Source of the DNA: Kitasatospora griseola
GTDB lineage: Bacteria; Actinomycetota; Actinomycetes; Streptomycetales; Streptomycetaceae
Assembly: GCF_014648555.1 (NCBI RefSeq)
Contig: NZ_BMRI01000033.1
Location: 24,980 to 88,979 of the forward strand
Direction: 5' to 3'
Length of the DNA: 64,000 nt
The notes below the pieces were generated by a model. That model was given only the letters and a program-made list of their open reading frames with translations, had not been told where the DNA came from and did not search any database. The position numbers and the translations under genes were made by a program. Below, piece after piece: positions 16,146-24,032 of this stretch. Within the stretch, counting starts at the first letter, position 1. Each line of letters begins with the position of its first letter.

Positions 16146-17724
16146 GCGCCGACTTCTCGTCAGCAGGCGGCAGGTGCTCGCGCTCGGCGGCGCGTTCGGA
16201 CTGCTGACGGCCGGCAGCCTGGCCTCGGCCGGGGCGCTCGCCCATCGGCCCGCCGGCACGGGCAGGCTGCTGCGCAGCGCGATCGAGCTGCCGCCGGCGT
16301 TCCAAGTGCCGCTGCCGCGACCGCAGGTGCTGGCGCCGGTCTCCACCGCCGGGGGCGTCGACCGGTACGAGATCATCCAGCGGGAGACGGTCGCCGAGAT
16401 CCTGCCCGGTGTGCGCACCCCGGTGTGGACGTACGGCGGCAGCTTCCCCGGGCCGACCGTCGAGGCCCGGCGCGGGCGGCCCACCGTGGTGACGCACCGC
16501 AACGAACTGCCCGTCCCCACTGTGGTCCACCTGCACGGCGGGCGCACCCCCGCCGAGTCGGACGGCTACCCCACCGACCTGGTGCTGCCCGCGAGTTGGT
16601 CCGAGCACGGCGGCGGCCACGGTGGCCATGGCGGCGGTGGGATGGCGGACCCGCGGGCCGTGCAGAGCCACGTCGTGCGCGAGTACACCTTCCCGAACGA
16701 GCAGCGCGCCACCATGCTCTGGTACCACGACCACCGGATGGACTACACCGCCCCCGCGATCTGGCGCGGCCTGGCCGGGCTGCACATCATCCGGGACGAC
16801 AGTGAGAAGGCGCTCGAACTCCCGGACGGTGAGCGGGAGTTGCCGCTGATGATCACCGACCGGGCGTTCGCCTCGGACGGGAGCCTGAACTATCCGTCGC
16901 TGCCGGACCGGCCCGGCGTCCAGGAGCCCTACACGGCCGGGGTGCTGGGCGACGTGATCCTGGTCAACGGCGCGCCCTGGCCGGTGCACGAGGTGGCGGC
17001 GGTGCGGCACCGGCTGCGGGTGCTCAACGGGTCCAACGCCCGCCACTACGAACTGGAGGCGGTCGACCAGGACGGGCGGGCGCTGGAGTTGGTGCAGATC
17101 GGCGCCGACCAGGGCCTGCTGGCCGCGCCCGTGACCCATCGCCGCCTGCCGCTCGCGCCGGCCGAACGGTACGACCTGCTGGTCGACTTCGGGTCGGTGC
17201 CGGTCGGCGGGACGGTCCGGCTGCTGAACCGGCTGGGCGCCGGGCGGACCCGGGAGGTGATGGCGTTCCGGGTGGTGCGGGCGCAGCGGGAGGACACCCG
17301 GGTGCCGCGCACCCTGGCCACCGACCTGCCGCAGTGGCGGCGCGAAGAGGCCGTCCGGACACGGGAGTTCGCGTTCCGGGCCGGACGGATGGGCGAGGGC
17401 CACGGCTGGCTGATCGGCGGACGCCCGTTCGACCCGGCGCGGGCGGACGTCGGCGTCCGACTCGGCGACCTGGAGGTGTGGCGGCTGATCGCGGACGTCC
17501 ACCACCCCGTCCACCTGCACCTGGTGGGCTTCCGGATCCTGAGCCGGGGCGGCCGCGCGCCGCTGCCGCACGACGCGGGGCTGAAGGACACCGTCTCGCT
17601 GCGGCCGGGCGAGGCGGCCGAGATCATCACCCGCTTCGACGGCTACCGGGGCCGGTACCTGTTCCACTGCCACAACGCGGAGCACGAGGACATGGGGATG
17701 ATGGCGAACCTGGAGGTGCGGTGA
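16138..17724 (+). CDS. TAT-exported multicopper oxidase
   Basis: A 528-residue periplasmic/extracellular multicopper oxidase of the CotA/bilirubin oxidase type. It begins with a twin-arginine signal, SRRQVLALGGAFGLLTAGS. The copper ligand motifs are all present: HLHGG at about 139-143, WYHDHR at about 198-203, HPVHLHLVGF at about 461-470 and HCHNAEHEDMGMM near the C-terminus. They define the T1 and T2/T3 centres, with Met as the likely axial T1 ligand. A His/Gly insert (HGGGHGGHGGGG at about 160-171) could bind metal. The start is a GTG overlapping the membrane-protein gene. It would oxidise phenolics, bilirubin or metal ions with reduction of O2 to water; the natural substrate is unknown. 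Confidence 0.92.
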   Translation: MSERRLLVSRRQVLALGGAFGLLTAGSLASAGALAHRPAGTGRLLRSAIELPPAFQVPLPRPQVLAPVSTAGGVDRYEIIQRETVAEILPGVRTPVWTYGGSFPGPTVEARRGRPTVVTHRNELPVPTVVHLHGGRTPAESDGYPTDLVLPASWSEHGGGHGGHGGGGMADPRAVQSHVVREYTFPNEQRATMLWYHDHRMDYTAPAIWRGLAGLHIIRDDSEKALELPDGERELPLMITDRAFASDGSLNYPSLPDRPGVQEPYTAGVLGDVILVNGAPWPVHEVAAVRHRLRVLNGSNARHYELEAVDQDGRALELVQIGADQGLLAAPVTHRRLPLAPAERYDLLVDFGSVPVGGTVRLLNRLGAGRTREVMAFRVVRAQREDTRVPRTLATDLPQWRREEAVRTREFAFRAGRMGEGHGWLIGGRPFDPARADVGVRLGDLEVWRLIADVHHPVHLHLVGFRILSRGGRAPLPHDAGLKDTVSLRPGEAAEIITRFDGYRGRYLFHCHNAEHEDMGMMANLEVR

Positions 17725-17803
17725 GGCGTCCCCGGGGCGAGGACGCCGAGGCGCCGGACGAGTCGTGCCGCCACGGGCTGACGCGCCGTCGGAGCGGGCC
17801 CGG

Positions 17804-18871
17804 TCAGCGGGCGTCGAGGGCGACGGGGGAGGAGGCGCCGGCGGCCAGCAAGCGGGGCCGGCCGGTGCCGTCGGCGGGGACGGACCACAGGTCGGCGGCG
17901 TGGCCGTGCCCCGCGGGCAGGGCGTACCCGAGCGTCCCGGCGTCCAGCCAGGCGGCCTGGTCGTCCATGGCGCGGGTCTCGGCGACGGGGTGCTCGCGCA
18001 GGTCGGCGAGGTCGAGGACGTAGAGGCGCCAGGGGTCGGCCGGGCCGGCGGAGACGCGTTTCATGAAGGCGATCCGGGTGCCGTCGGGGGAGAGCGACGG
18101 GCAGTCGACGTCCTCCCGCAGGGTGTGCGCCGACCAGGACCGGAGGTCGCCCTCGACGAGGTGGGTGCGGCCGCCGGTGGAGACGGTGGCGTAGAACCGG
18201 TTGTCGTCGGCGGCGAAGCTGACGCTCCAGTAGGCGACGTCGGCGGAGCGCGGGCGGGCGCCGTCGACGGTCAGCGGGATGGTCTCGATCGCCCGGACCG
18301 TGTACCCGGTGCGCAGGTCGACGATCGAGGTGCGGGTGGAGAGGCCGGCCGTGGCGTAGGAGCTGCCGGCCGCGAGGGTCGTCCAGGACAGCACCTGCCC
18401 GGACGGGGAGACCCGGGCCCGGCTCGGCAGGCCGGGCAGGGCGAAGCTCTGGAGCCGGTGGAAGTGCCGGTCGTAGACCACTGCCTCGGTGGAGGCGGGC
18501 CGGCCGGGCCTGGCGCGCAGGCACAGCGCCCGGTCGCCCGCCGCGTAGAAGCGTTCGCAGGACGGGCCGCCGACCGTCGCGGGCCCGCCGTCGGCGTGCG
18601 GGCGGTGGGCGATCCGGCCGGAGGCGGCGTCCCGGTAGTACAGGCCGGGCTCGTCCAGGGTGAAGGTGGCGTCGGCCGGGACCACCCGGTGCGAGCCGTC
18701 GCGGTGGCAGGTGTGCAGGGCGAACCCGAGCGCGGCGCCGAGCAGGGTGACCAGGACCACCATCAGCACCACCAGACGGGCCGCCGCCGGCGGACGCTCG
18801 GTCGAATCCCGTTCGCAGTCCTCCCGCCAGACGGCCTCCGGTGCGGTGTCGGGCGCGGTCTCGGTCGTCAT
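17804..18871 (-). CDS. Membrane-anchored beta-propeller-like protein
   Basis: A 355-residue protein with one transmembrane segment near residues 33-53 (LVVLMVVLVTLLGAALGFAL) and an extracytoplasmic domain. Later sequence has TolB/PD40-like blade motifs such as CPSLSPDGTRIAFMKRV and RARVSPSGQVLSWTTLA, so a partial beta-propeller is likely. No enzymatic motif is seen. A 13-bp palindrome at 18916-18928 lies 45 bp upstream of its ATG and may be its operator. It is divergent from the TetR/carotenoid oxygenase operon. Confidence 0.7.
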   Translation of the reverse strand: MTTETAPDTAPEAVWREDCERDSTERPPAAARLVVLMVVLVTLLGAALGFALHTCHRDGSHRVVPADATFTLDEPGLYYRDAASGRIAHRPHADGGPATVGGPSCERFYAAGDRALCLRARPGRPASTEAVVYDRHFHRLQSFALPGLPSRARVSPSGQVLSWTTLAAGSSYATAGLSTRTSIVDLRTGYTVRAIETIPLTVDGARPRSADVAYWSVSFAADDNRFYATVSTGGRTHLVEGDLRSWSAHTLREDVDCPSLSPDGTRIAFMKRVSAGPADPWRLYVLDLADLREHPVAETRAMDDQAAWLDAGTLGYALPAGHGHAADLWSVPADGTGRPRLLAAGASSPVALDAR

Positions 18872-18915
18872 GAGGGATTCCCTTCGAGCAGGATGGCTCC
18901 ACGAGATTAGTTGAA

Positions 18916-18928
18916 AGGAAAGTTTCCT
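18916..18928. promoter_or_regulatory. Operator-like palindrome AGGAAAGTTTCCT
   Basis: A perfect 6-1-6 palindrome in a locally A/T-rich patch, 45 bp upstream of the propeller-like gene start. It is isolated and its regulator is not evident. Confidence 0.4.
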
Positions 18929-19012
18929 ACCGGTAAGTCACGAGCAGTTCGCCACCCCGAACTTCCGTGCGGGAAAGGGATGCTGACGTCGCGGCGGATT
19001 GTCGGAAAGTGT

Positions 19013-19048
19013 GGGTAACAGCGTTACCCATGGGATACGGTGTTACCC
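19013..19048. promoter_or_regulatory. Two tandem TetR operators abutting the tetR start
   Basis: GGGTAACAGCGTTACCC at 19013-19029 is a perfect 7-3-7 palindrome. GGGATACGGTGTTACCC at 19032-19048 is an imperfect second copy, 19 bp centre to centre. The second copy ends at the base before the GTG at 19049, so the operator lies directly against the start codon and transcription may be leaderless or nearly so. Confidence 0.75.
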
Positions 19049-19702
19049 GTGAACACGCCCTACCAGGACGCGCAACGCCTCGGCCAGAGCGCCGTGCGGA
19101 CCGCGATCCTCGACCACGCCATCGACCTCCTGGTCTCCGAGGGGCCCGCCGCACTGACGATGCGTCGGATCGCCACCGGCATCGGCGCCTCGACCAAGGT
19201 CCTGTACACCATGTTCGGCGGGAAGGAGGGCCTGGCCGACGCGCTCTACCGCGAGGGATTCGCCCGACTGCGCCGCGCCCAGCAGCAAGTGCCGCAGGCG
19301 GCCGACCCGTTGACCGCACTGAACGACCTCGGCGCCGCGTACCGGGCGCACGCCCTCGCCGAACCCGCCTACTACCGGGTGATGTTCGAGCAGGCCGTCC
19401 CCGGCTACCGGCCCGGACCGGAGGCGCTGGCCGCCGCCGACCACGCCTTCGACGCCTCGGTGGCGGCCGTCCGGGCCTGCATCGACGCGGGCGTGTTCGC
19501 GCCCGGCGACGCCCCCGAGATCTCCAAGCTGCTCTGGGCGGCGGCCCACGGCGCGGTGAGCCTGGAACTCGCCGGCCACTTCCCGCCGGAGAGCGCCGCC
19601 CACCGCTTCGACGCCCTGATGACGGCGGTCGGACAGGCGTTCCTCGCCGACCCGGACCGAGCCGCACACACACCGGAACAAGGACGAGGACGCCCGGCAT
19701 GA
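19049..19702 (+). CDS. TetR family regulator of the carotenoid oxygenase
   Basis: A 217-residue TetR regulator with an N-terminal helix-turn-helix AILDHAIDLLVSEGPAALTM followed by RRIATGIGASTKVLYTMFGG (about residues 21-60). The C-terminal domain is of the WHG/TetR type (ALNDLGAAYRAHALAEPAYYRVMFEQA). The start is the GTG at 19049, which begins right after the second operator; an in-frame GTG at 19040 lies inside the operator. Its stop overlaps the ATG of the carotenoid oxygenase gene (ATGA), so the regulator and enzyme form one autoregulated unit. Confidence 0.87.
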   Translation: MNTPYQDAQRLGQSAVRTAILDHAIDLLVSEGPAALTMRRIATGIGASTKVLYTMFGGKEGLADALYREGFARLRRAQQQVPQAADPLTALNDLGAAYRAHALAEPAYYRVMFEQAVPGYRPGPEALAAADHAFDASVAAVRACIDAGVFAPGDAPEISKLLWAAAHGAVSLELAGHFPPESAAHRFDALMTAVGQAFLADPDRAAHTPEQGRGRPA

Positions 19703-21069
19703 CGACGACCAACCGCTACCTGACGGGCAGCTTCGCCCCGGTCACCGAAGAGGTCACCGCTCACGACCTGCCCGTCACCGGCCGCATCCCGGCCCACCTG
19801 AACGGCCGCTACCTGCGCAACGGCCCCAACGCGCTGGGCATCGAGGACCCCGCCGCGCACATCTGGACCCTCGGCCCCGGCATGGTGCACGGCGTCCGGA
19901 TCCGCGACGGCCGCGCCGAGTGGTACCGCAACCGCTGGGTGCGGTCGGGCGCCGTCGCCGACCACCTCGGCGAGCCGCGCCGCGGCACCCCCGTCGACCC
20001 GCGGCTGGACTTCGCCCCGAACGTCCAGGTGGCCGGCCTGGCCGGCCGCACCTTCGCGCTGATCGAGGGCGGCATCCGCCCCTACGAACTCGGCTACGAA
20101 CTCGACACCCTGGGCCCCTGCGACCTCGGCGCCACCCCCGAGGGCTACAGCGCCAACGCGCACTCCGTCTTCGACCCGCACACCCGGGAACTGCACTCGC
20201 TCGCGTTCCGGTACGGCTCCGACCACGTCCAGCACATCGTGCTGGACCAGTACGGCGCCGTCCGGCACACCACGCTGATCCACACCCCCGGCAACCCGTA
20301 CATGCACGACTTCGCGCTGACCGAGCACCACGTCGTGCTGTTCGACGCCCCCGTCGTGTTCAGCCCCGCCCACCTGCCCACCGGCGTCCCGTTCAGCTGG
20401 GACGACACCCACCGGGCGCGGGTCGGCGTCCTGCCGCGCAGCGGCGGGCCGGTGCGCTGGTTCGAGGTCGCCCCCTGCCTGGTCGGCCACACCCTCAACG
20501 CCTACGAGGACGGCGCCGAACTGGTCGTCGACGTGGTCCGCCACCCCGAGGGCTTCGACATCCGCGACTTCGGCCGCAGCCGCCCCACCCTGGACCGCTG
20601 GCGGATCGACCTGGCCGCCGGGAAGATCCGCGAGGAGCGGCTGGACGACCGCACCCAGGAGTTCCCGCGCGTCGACCCCCGTCGGGTCGGCCGCCCGCAC
20701 CGCTACGGGTACGCCGCCGCGGCCGAGCTGTACGCCGCACCCACCGGCCCCGACGACCCGCGCCCGAACGAGGGCTTCAGCAGCGCGCTGCTCAAGCACG
20801 ACCTGCTGCGCGGCACCGTCGAGGCCCACGAGTTCGGCCGGTTCGGGGCGGTCGGCGAGGGCGTGTTCGTCCCCGCCGAATCGCCCACCGCCGAGGACGA
20901 CGGCTACCTGATGGCGTACGCCCACAACCCCGAACGCGGCGCGGCCGACCTGGTGATCCTCGCCGCGCAGGACTTCACCGGCGAACCCGTCGCCCGGATC
21001 CACCTGCCCGTCCGGGTCCCGCTCGGCCTGCACGGCAACTGGGTGCCCGACGGACCGTCAACGCGCTGA
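19699..21069 (+). CDS. Carotenoid cleavage oxygenase family protein
   Basis: A 456-residue non-haem iron dioxygenase of the RPE65/carotenoid cleavage family. Expected motifs are present: RYLRNGPNAL near residues 35-44, MVHGVRIRDGRA at about 61-72, and four scattered His-containing segments that should bind Fe(II) (NAHSVFDPH, MHDFALTEHH, HTLNAYEDG and LGLHGNWVPD near the end). It would cleave a conjugated double bond of a carotenoid or stilbene-like compound. No carotenoid biosynthesis gene is in the window. It is translationally coupled to the upstream tetR gene and overlaps the convergent regulator by 12 bp. Confidence 0.9.
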   Translation: MTTTNRYLTGSFAPVTEEVTAHDLPVTGRIPAHLNGRYLRNGPNALGIEDPAAHIWTLGPGMVHGVRIRDGRAEWYRNRWVRSGAVADHLGEPRRGTPVDPRLDFAPNVQVAGLAGRTFALIEGGIRPYELGYELDTLGPCDLGATPEGYSANAHSVFDPHTRELHSLAFRYGSDHVQHIVLDQYGAVRHTTLIHTPGNPYMHDFALTEHHVVLFDAPVVFSPAHLPTGVPFSWDDTHRARVGVLPRSGGPVRWFEVAPCLVGHTLNAYEDGAELVVDVVRHPEGFDIRDFGRSRPTLDRWRIDLAAGKIREERLDDRTQEFPRVDPRRVGRPHRYGYAAAAELYAAPTGPDDPRPNEGFSSALLKHDLLRGTVEAHEFGRFGAVGEGVFVPAESPTAEDDGYLMAYAHNPERGAADLVILAAQDFTGEPVARIHLPVRVPLGLHGNWVPDGPSTR

Positions 21070-22371
21070 CGGGGCACCGGCCTTCGGAACCTTCGCACCC
21101 GCCGAGGTGCCCGCGCCCGCGTGCGCGTGCGCGTGGGCGGGCGCGGGCAGGTGCCGGGTCGGCGCGGGCAGCGTGGCGTGGCGCCGGCGCTCGCGGTGCA
21201 GCTCGACGTGGACGGCGACCTTGGCGCGCAGCGCCCACGGGTCGACCGGCTTCGGGATGAAGTCGACCGCGCCCGCCGCGTAGCCGCGCATCGAATGGTC
21301 CGGGTCGGTGCCGATCGCGGTGACGAAGACGATCGGGATGTCGCGGGTGCGGGCCCGGCGCTTGATGTGCGCGGCGGTCTCGTAGCCGTCCATCCCCGGC
21401 ATCTGCACGTCCAGCAGGATCACCGCGAAGTCGTCCGGCTCCAGCAGCGCCCGCAGCGCGTCCGGGCCGGACTCGGCCCGCACCAGCCGGTGCCCGTGCG
21501 GCCCGAGGACGGCCTCCAGCACCATCAGGTTGTCCGGCCGGTCGTCCACCAGCAGCACCTTCGGCGGCAGGCCCTCCTCCAGCGGGCGCACGGCCGGATC
21601 CCGGACGTCCGCGAGGCCCTGCTGCTGTTCCACCAGGGCGAGTTGACGCTCGAACAGGTCGCAGCGGGTCTCCGCGCACGCCGCCCGGTCCCGGGCCCGG
21701 GCCAGCTCCTCCGCCAGCCGGTCCACTTCGCGGGCCAGCGCGTCGCGCTCCGCGAGCAGCGTGCTGCGGTCCGGGGGAGCGGTGGCGTCCGACGGCGCGG
21801 GCGGCCCGTCGCGGCCCGGCCGCTCGGCGAAGTCCGACGGCTCTGCGAGGCCCGGCGGTGGGACGCGGTCCGCGGGCGCCGGCGGTGCGGGCAGCAGCGG
21901 GCGGGACTCCAGGCGGACCAGCCGGGCGTCCAGGTCGGCGATGGTCTGCCGGGTGTCGTCCAGCGCCTGGTCGAGCTGCTCCTCGCGCGCGCCCGCCCGG
22001 CGGGCCTCCCGGTCGGCCGCCTGCAACTGGCCCTCCAACTGCTGGACCGCCCGGCCGATCGACGCCGCCGTGCGCAGCGCCGCCCGGTGCCGGCGGCGCA
22101 GCCGGTCCAGCGCCGACGGGTCGAGCCTGGTCCCGCAGTCCTCGTCGAGGTGGTGCAGCAACTCCTCGACGAACTGCCAGGGCGCGATCCGCGACCCCGA
22201 CAGGTACCGGGACAGCGTGCCCGGATTGAGGTAGCAGCGGGTCGCGTACCGGCGCACCGAGATCCCGAGCTCCAGGAAGAGCTCCCGCAGTGTCTCGGCG
22301 AACTCCCGGCACTCCCTGTTCAGTTCACGGTCCAGCGGCTGCAGCCCGCCGTCCCGTACGGGCCCTGCCAT
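21058..22371 (-). CDS. HTH - coiled-coil - receiver regulator
   Basis: A 437-residue protein of unusual order. Residues about 20-75 look like an XRE-type DNA-binding region (LGISVRRYATRCYLNPGTLS then RYLSGSRIAPW). Residues about 90-160 and 200-255 are charged, heptad-like helical segments (coiled coil) separated by a Pro-rich linker. Residues about 270-392 are a complete CheY-like receiver, with Asp276/Asp277, phospho-acceptor Asp321 in LLDVQMPGMDG, Thr351 and Lys374. The tail is His/Ala/Gly-rich (AHAHAHAGAG). The start is the ATG at 22371 with GGAG 4 bp before; an in-frame ATG at 22419 is possible. No histidine kinase is adjacent, so the phosphodonor is unknown. Confidence 0.8.
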   Translation of the reverse strand: MAGPVRDGGLQPLDRELNRECREFAETLRELFLELGISVRRYATRCYLNPGTLSRYLSGSRIAPWQFVEELLHHLDEDCGTRLDPSALDRLRRRHRAALRTAASIGRAVQQLEGQLQAADREARRAGAREEQLDQALDDTRQTIADLDARLVRLESRPLLPAPPAPADRVPPPGLAEPSDFAERPGRDGPPAPSDATAPPDRSTLLAERDALAREVDRLAEELARARDRAACAETRCDLFERQLALVEQQQGLADVRDPAVRPLEEGLPPKVLLVDDRPDNLMVLEAVLGPHGHRLVRAESGPDALRALLEPDDFAVILLDVQMPGMDGYETAAHIKRRARTRDIPIVFVTAIGTDPDHSMRGYAAGAVDFIPKPVDPWALRAKVAVHVELHRERRRHATLPAPTRHLPAPAHAHAHAGAGTSAGAKVPKAGAPSAR

Positions 22372-22765
22372 CACGCTCCGCACCCCCGTCGGCCGTTCAT
22401 CGGTCCGCCGGGTCGCCATGTACGCCGCACCCGAATCCTCCACCCGTACCCGCCGGACATCACCGTCCGGTCGCGCCAACCCCGGCCGCCGCTGCGCCGG
22501 GGTGGACAGCAGCATGCCGGATCGCGAGGGTGTTGCGCGCCCCGCAACGCGCAGACGCGCCGGACGGCCGCTCAACCGCAACGGCTTTGGCGTTCACCCG
22601 ATCTGACGTTCCCTCAGTTGAGTGAAAGAGGAGCCGTTCGGGAACGTCCGGCCGGTTCAGGTGCTGGGGCGGCGGGAGAGAGGTCTTGGCAGGTGGCCGA
22701 GAGATAGTTGAACATATAACCACATGAGTCGCGTGTCGTCGCGCCCGTCCGACAAGGAGACCGCC

Positions 22766-23131
22766 ATGCCTGCTCCCGGTCAGAAGAGCCTCACCGCCGC
22801 CGTCGCCACCGGGGCCGCCCTGCTGCTGGGTGCGGCGCTCGCCCAGCCCGCCGCTGCCGTCGACCTGCCGCACTCGGCCGTCGCCTACTTCGCCACGGAC
22901 GCCGACCTGACGGGCGCCCGGTTCACCGTCGACACCGGCGCGGGCTGCCACAACCTGCCCGCCGCGGCGAAGTCCGCCGTCAACTTCACCACGGCGAACG
23001 TCACGGTGTACTTCAACGCCGACTGCCGCACCGGAGCGCCCGGCCGGACCGGCGACCTGGCCTACGGGCTGGGCAGCCTGCACTGGGCCAACTTCCCCTA
23101 CCAGGCGCTCAGTTACCGCGTCACCGGCTGA
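22766..23131 (+). CDS. Secreted beta/gamma-crystallin-like protein
   Basis: A 121-residue exported protein. A signal peptide (KSLTAAVATGAALLLGAALA, cleavage near AAA-VD around residue 33) precedes a domain of about 88 residues. Its pattern is AVAYFATDADLTGARFTVD, GCHNLPAAAKSAVN and NVTVYFNADC, which resembles the beta/gamma-crystallin fold of small Streptomyces secreted proteins and protease inhibitors of the SMPI type. Two cysteines could form a disulfide. The start ATG at 22766 is well supported by AAGGAG 6-11 bp before. Whether it inhibits proteases is unknown, though two secreted proteases lie downstream. Confidence 0.75.
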   Translation: MPAPGQKSLTAAVATGAALLLGAALAQPAAAVDLPHSAVAYFATDADLTGARFTVDTGAGCHNLPAAAKSAVNFTTANVTVYFNADCRTGAPGRTGDLAYGLGSLHWANFPYQALSYRVTG

Positions 23132-23140
23132 TCCTGCCGG

Positions 23141-23169
23141 GCACGGGAAGCCGGGCCGGCTTCCCGTGC
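23141..23169. terminator. Bidirectional terminator hairpin
   Basis: GCACGGGAAGCCGG at 23141-23154 pairs with CCGGCTTCCCGTGC at 23156-23169 in a near-perfect dyad, between convergent genes. There is no U-tract, as is usual in Streptomyces. Confidence 0.8.
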
Positions 23170-23182
23170 GGGTGGCAGCGCG

Positions 23183-23938
23183 TCAGTCGCGGAGGAAGCC
23201 CTCCAGGGACGCCGCGAGGGCGACCGGGGTCTCGTACATCGGGTAATGGCCGCTGCCGCCCAGCTCCTCCAGTTCGGCGTTGGGGTAGTGGGTGAGGAAG
23301 GTGCCGCGCATCACGTCCGCGGTGAGGGCCAGGTCGTGCTCGCCGACGATCACCTTGACCGGCACCGGGTTGCCGCTGATCCGGCTCTCCAGGTCGGCCG
23401 TCGCCCAGTCGCGGACGTAGCCGCCGAAGGCCTCGGGGGCGGACAGCCGCAGCGACTGGTCGACCATGCGGTCCAGCCAGACCCGGCCGGCCCGCTGCCC
23501 GGTGACCAGGTCGAGGATCGCCAGCCGCTTCTCCCGGTCCTCGGCAGCGCCGTAGAACAGCGCCTCGCCCGCCTCGTCCAGCGGGTACGCCCCGGCCGGC
23601 ACCGGGGCCAGGCCGACCAGCTTCCGCACCCGCGACGGCGCCTCGGCGAGCACCTGCTGGGCCGCCTTCCCGCCCATCGAGTGGCCGACCAGGGAGAACC
23701 GGTCCCAGCCGAGCTGGTCGGCCAGGGCGAGCGCGTCGGCGGCGATCTCGGCGAGCGTGTACGCGCCGGGAACGTCCTTGCGCCGCCCGTAGCCGCGGTA
23801 GTCGAGGAAGGCGTAGCTGAACGCGGCCCCGTCGAGGTAGTCGAGGAACGGGCCCCAGCCGGCGCTGGTGCCGAACCAGTCGTGGAGGACCAGGACGTGG
23901 TGGTCGCCGGCGCCGATCGAGAGGTGAGGAATCGTCAT
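23183..23938 (-). CDS. Alpha/beta hydrolase
   Basis: A 251-residue hydrolase. The nucleophile elbow SLVGHSMGGKAAQ gives Ser at about residue 87. The oxyanion region VLVLHDWFGTSAGWGPFLDY is near the N-terminus, the acid is probably in VIVGEHDLA, and the His is in GGSGHYPMYETP near residue 231. Substrate unknown; the family includes haloalkane dehalogenase-like and esterase-like enzymes. The start ATG at 23938 gives MTIPHLSIGAG. Confidence 0.9.
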   Translation of the reverse strand: MTIPHLSIGAGDHHVLVLHDWFGTSAGWGPFLDYLDGAAFSYAFLDYRGYGRRKDVPGAYTLAEIAADALALADQLGWDRFSLVGHSMGGKAAQQVLAEAPSRVRKLVGLAPVPAGAYPLDEAGEALFYGAAEDREKRLAILDLVTGQRAGRVWLDRMVDQSLRLSAPEAFGGYVRDWATADLESRISGNPVPVKVIVGEHDLALTADVMRGTFLTHYPNAELEELGGSGHYPMYETPVALAASLEGFLRD

Positions 23939-24032
23939 GCCCTCGGTCGTTCCCCGTGAACCGCCCGCCCGAACGGGCAGTTCACGGCGGGTCGCCCACT
24001 CGGCCTCGGCGCGGCGGACAACCGCTGCCGCG

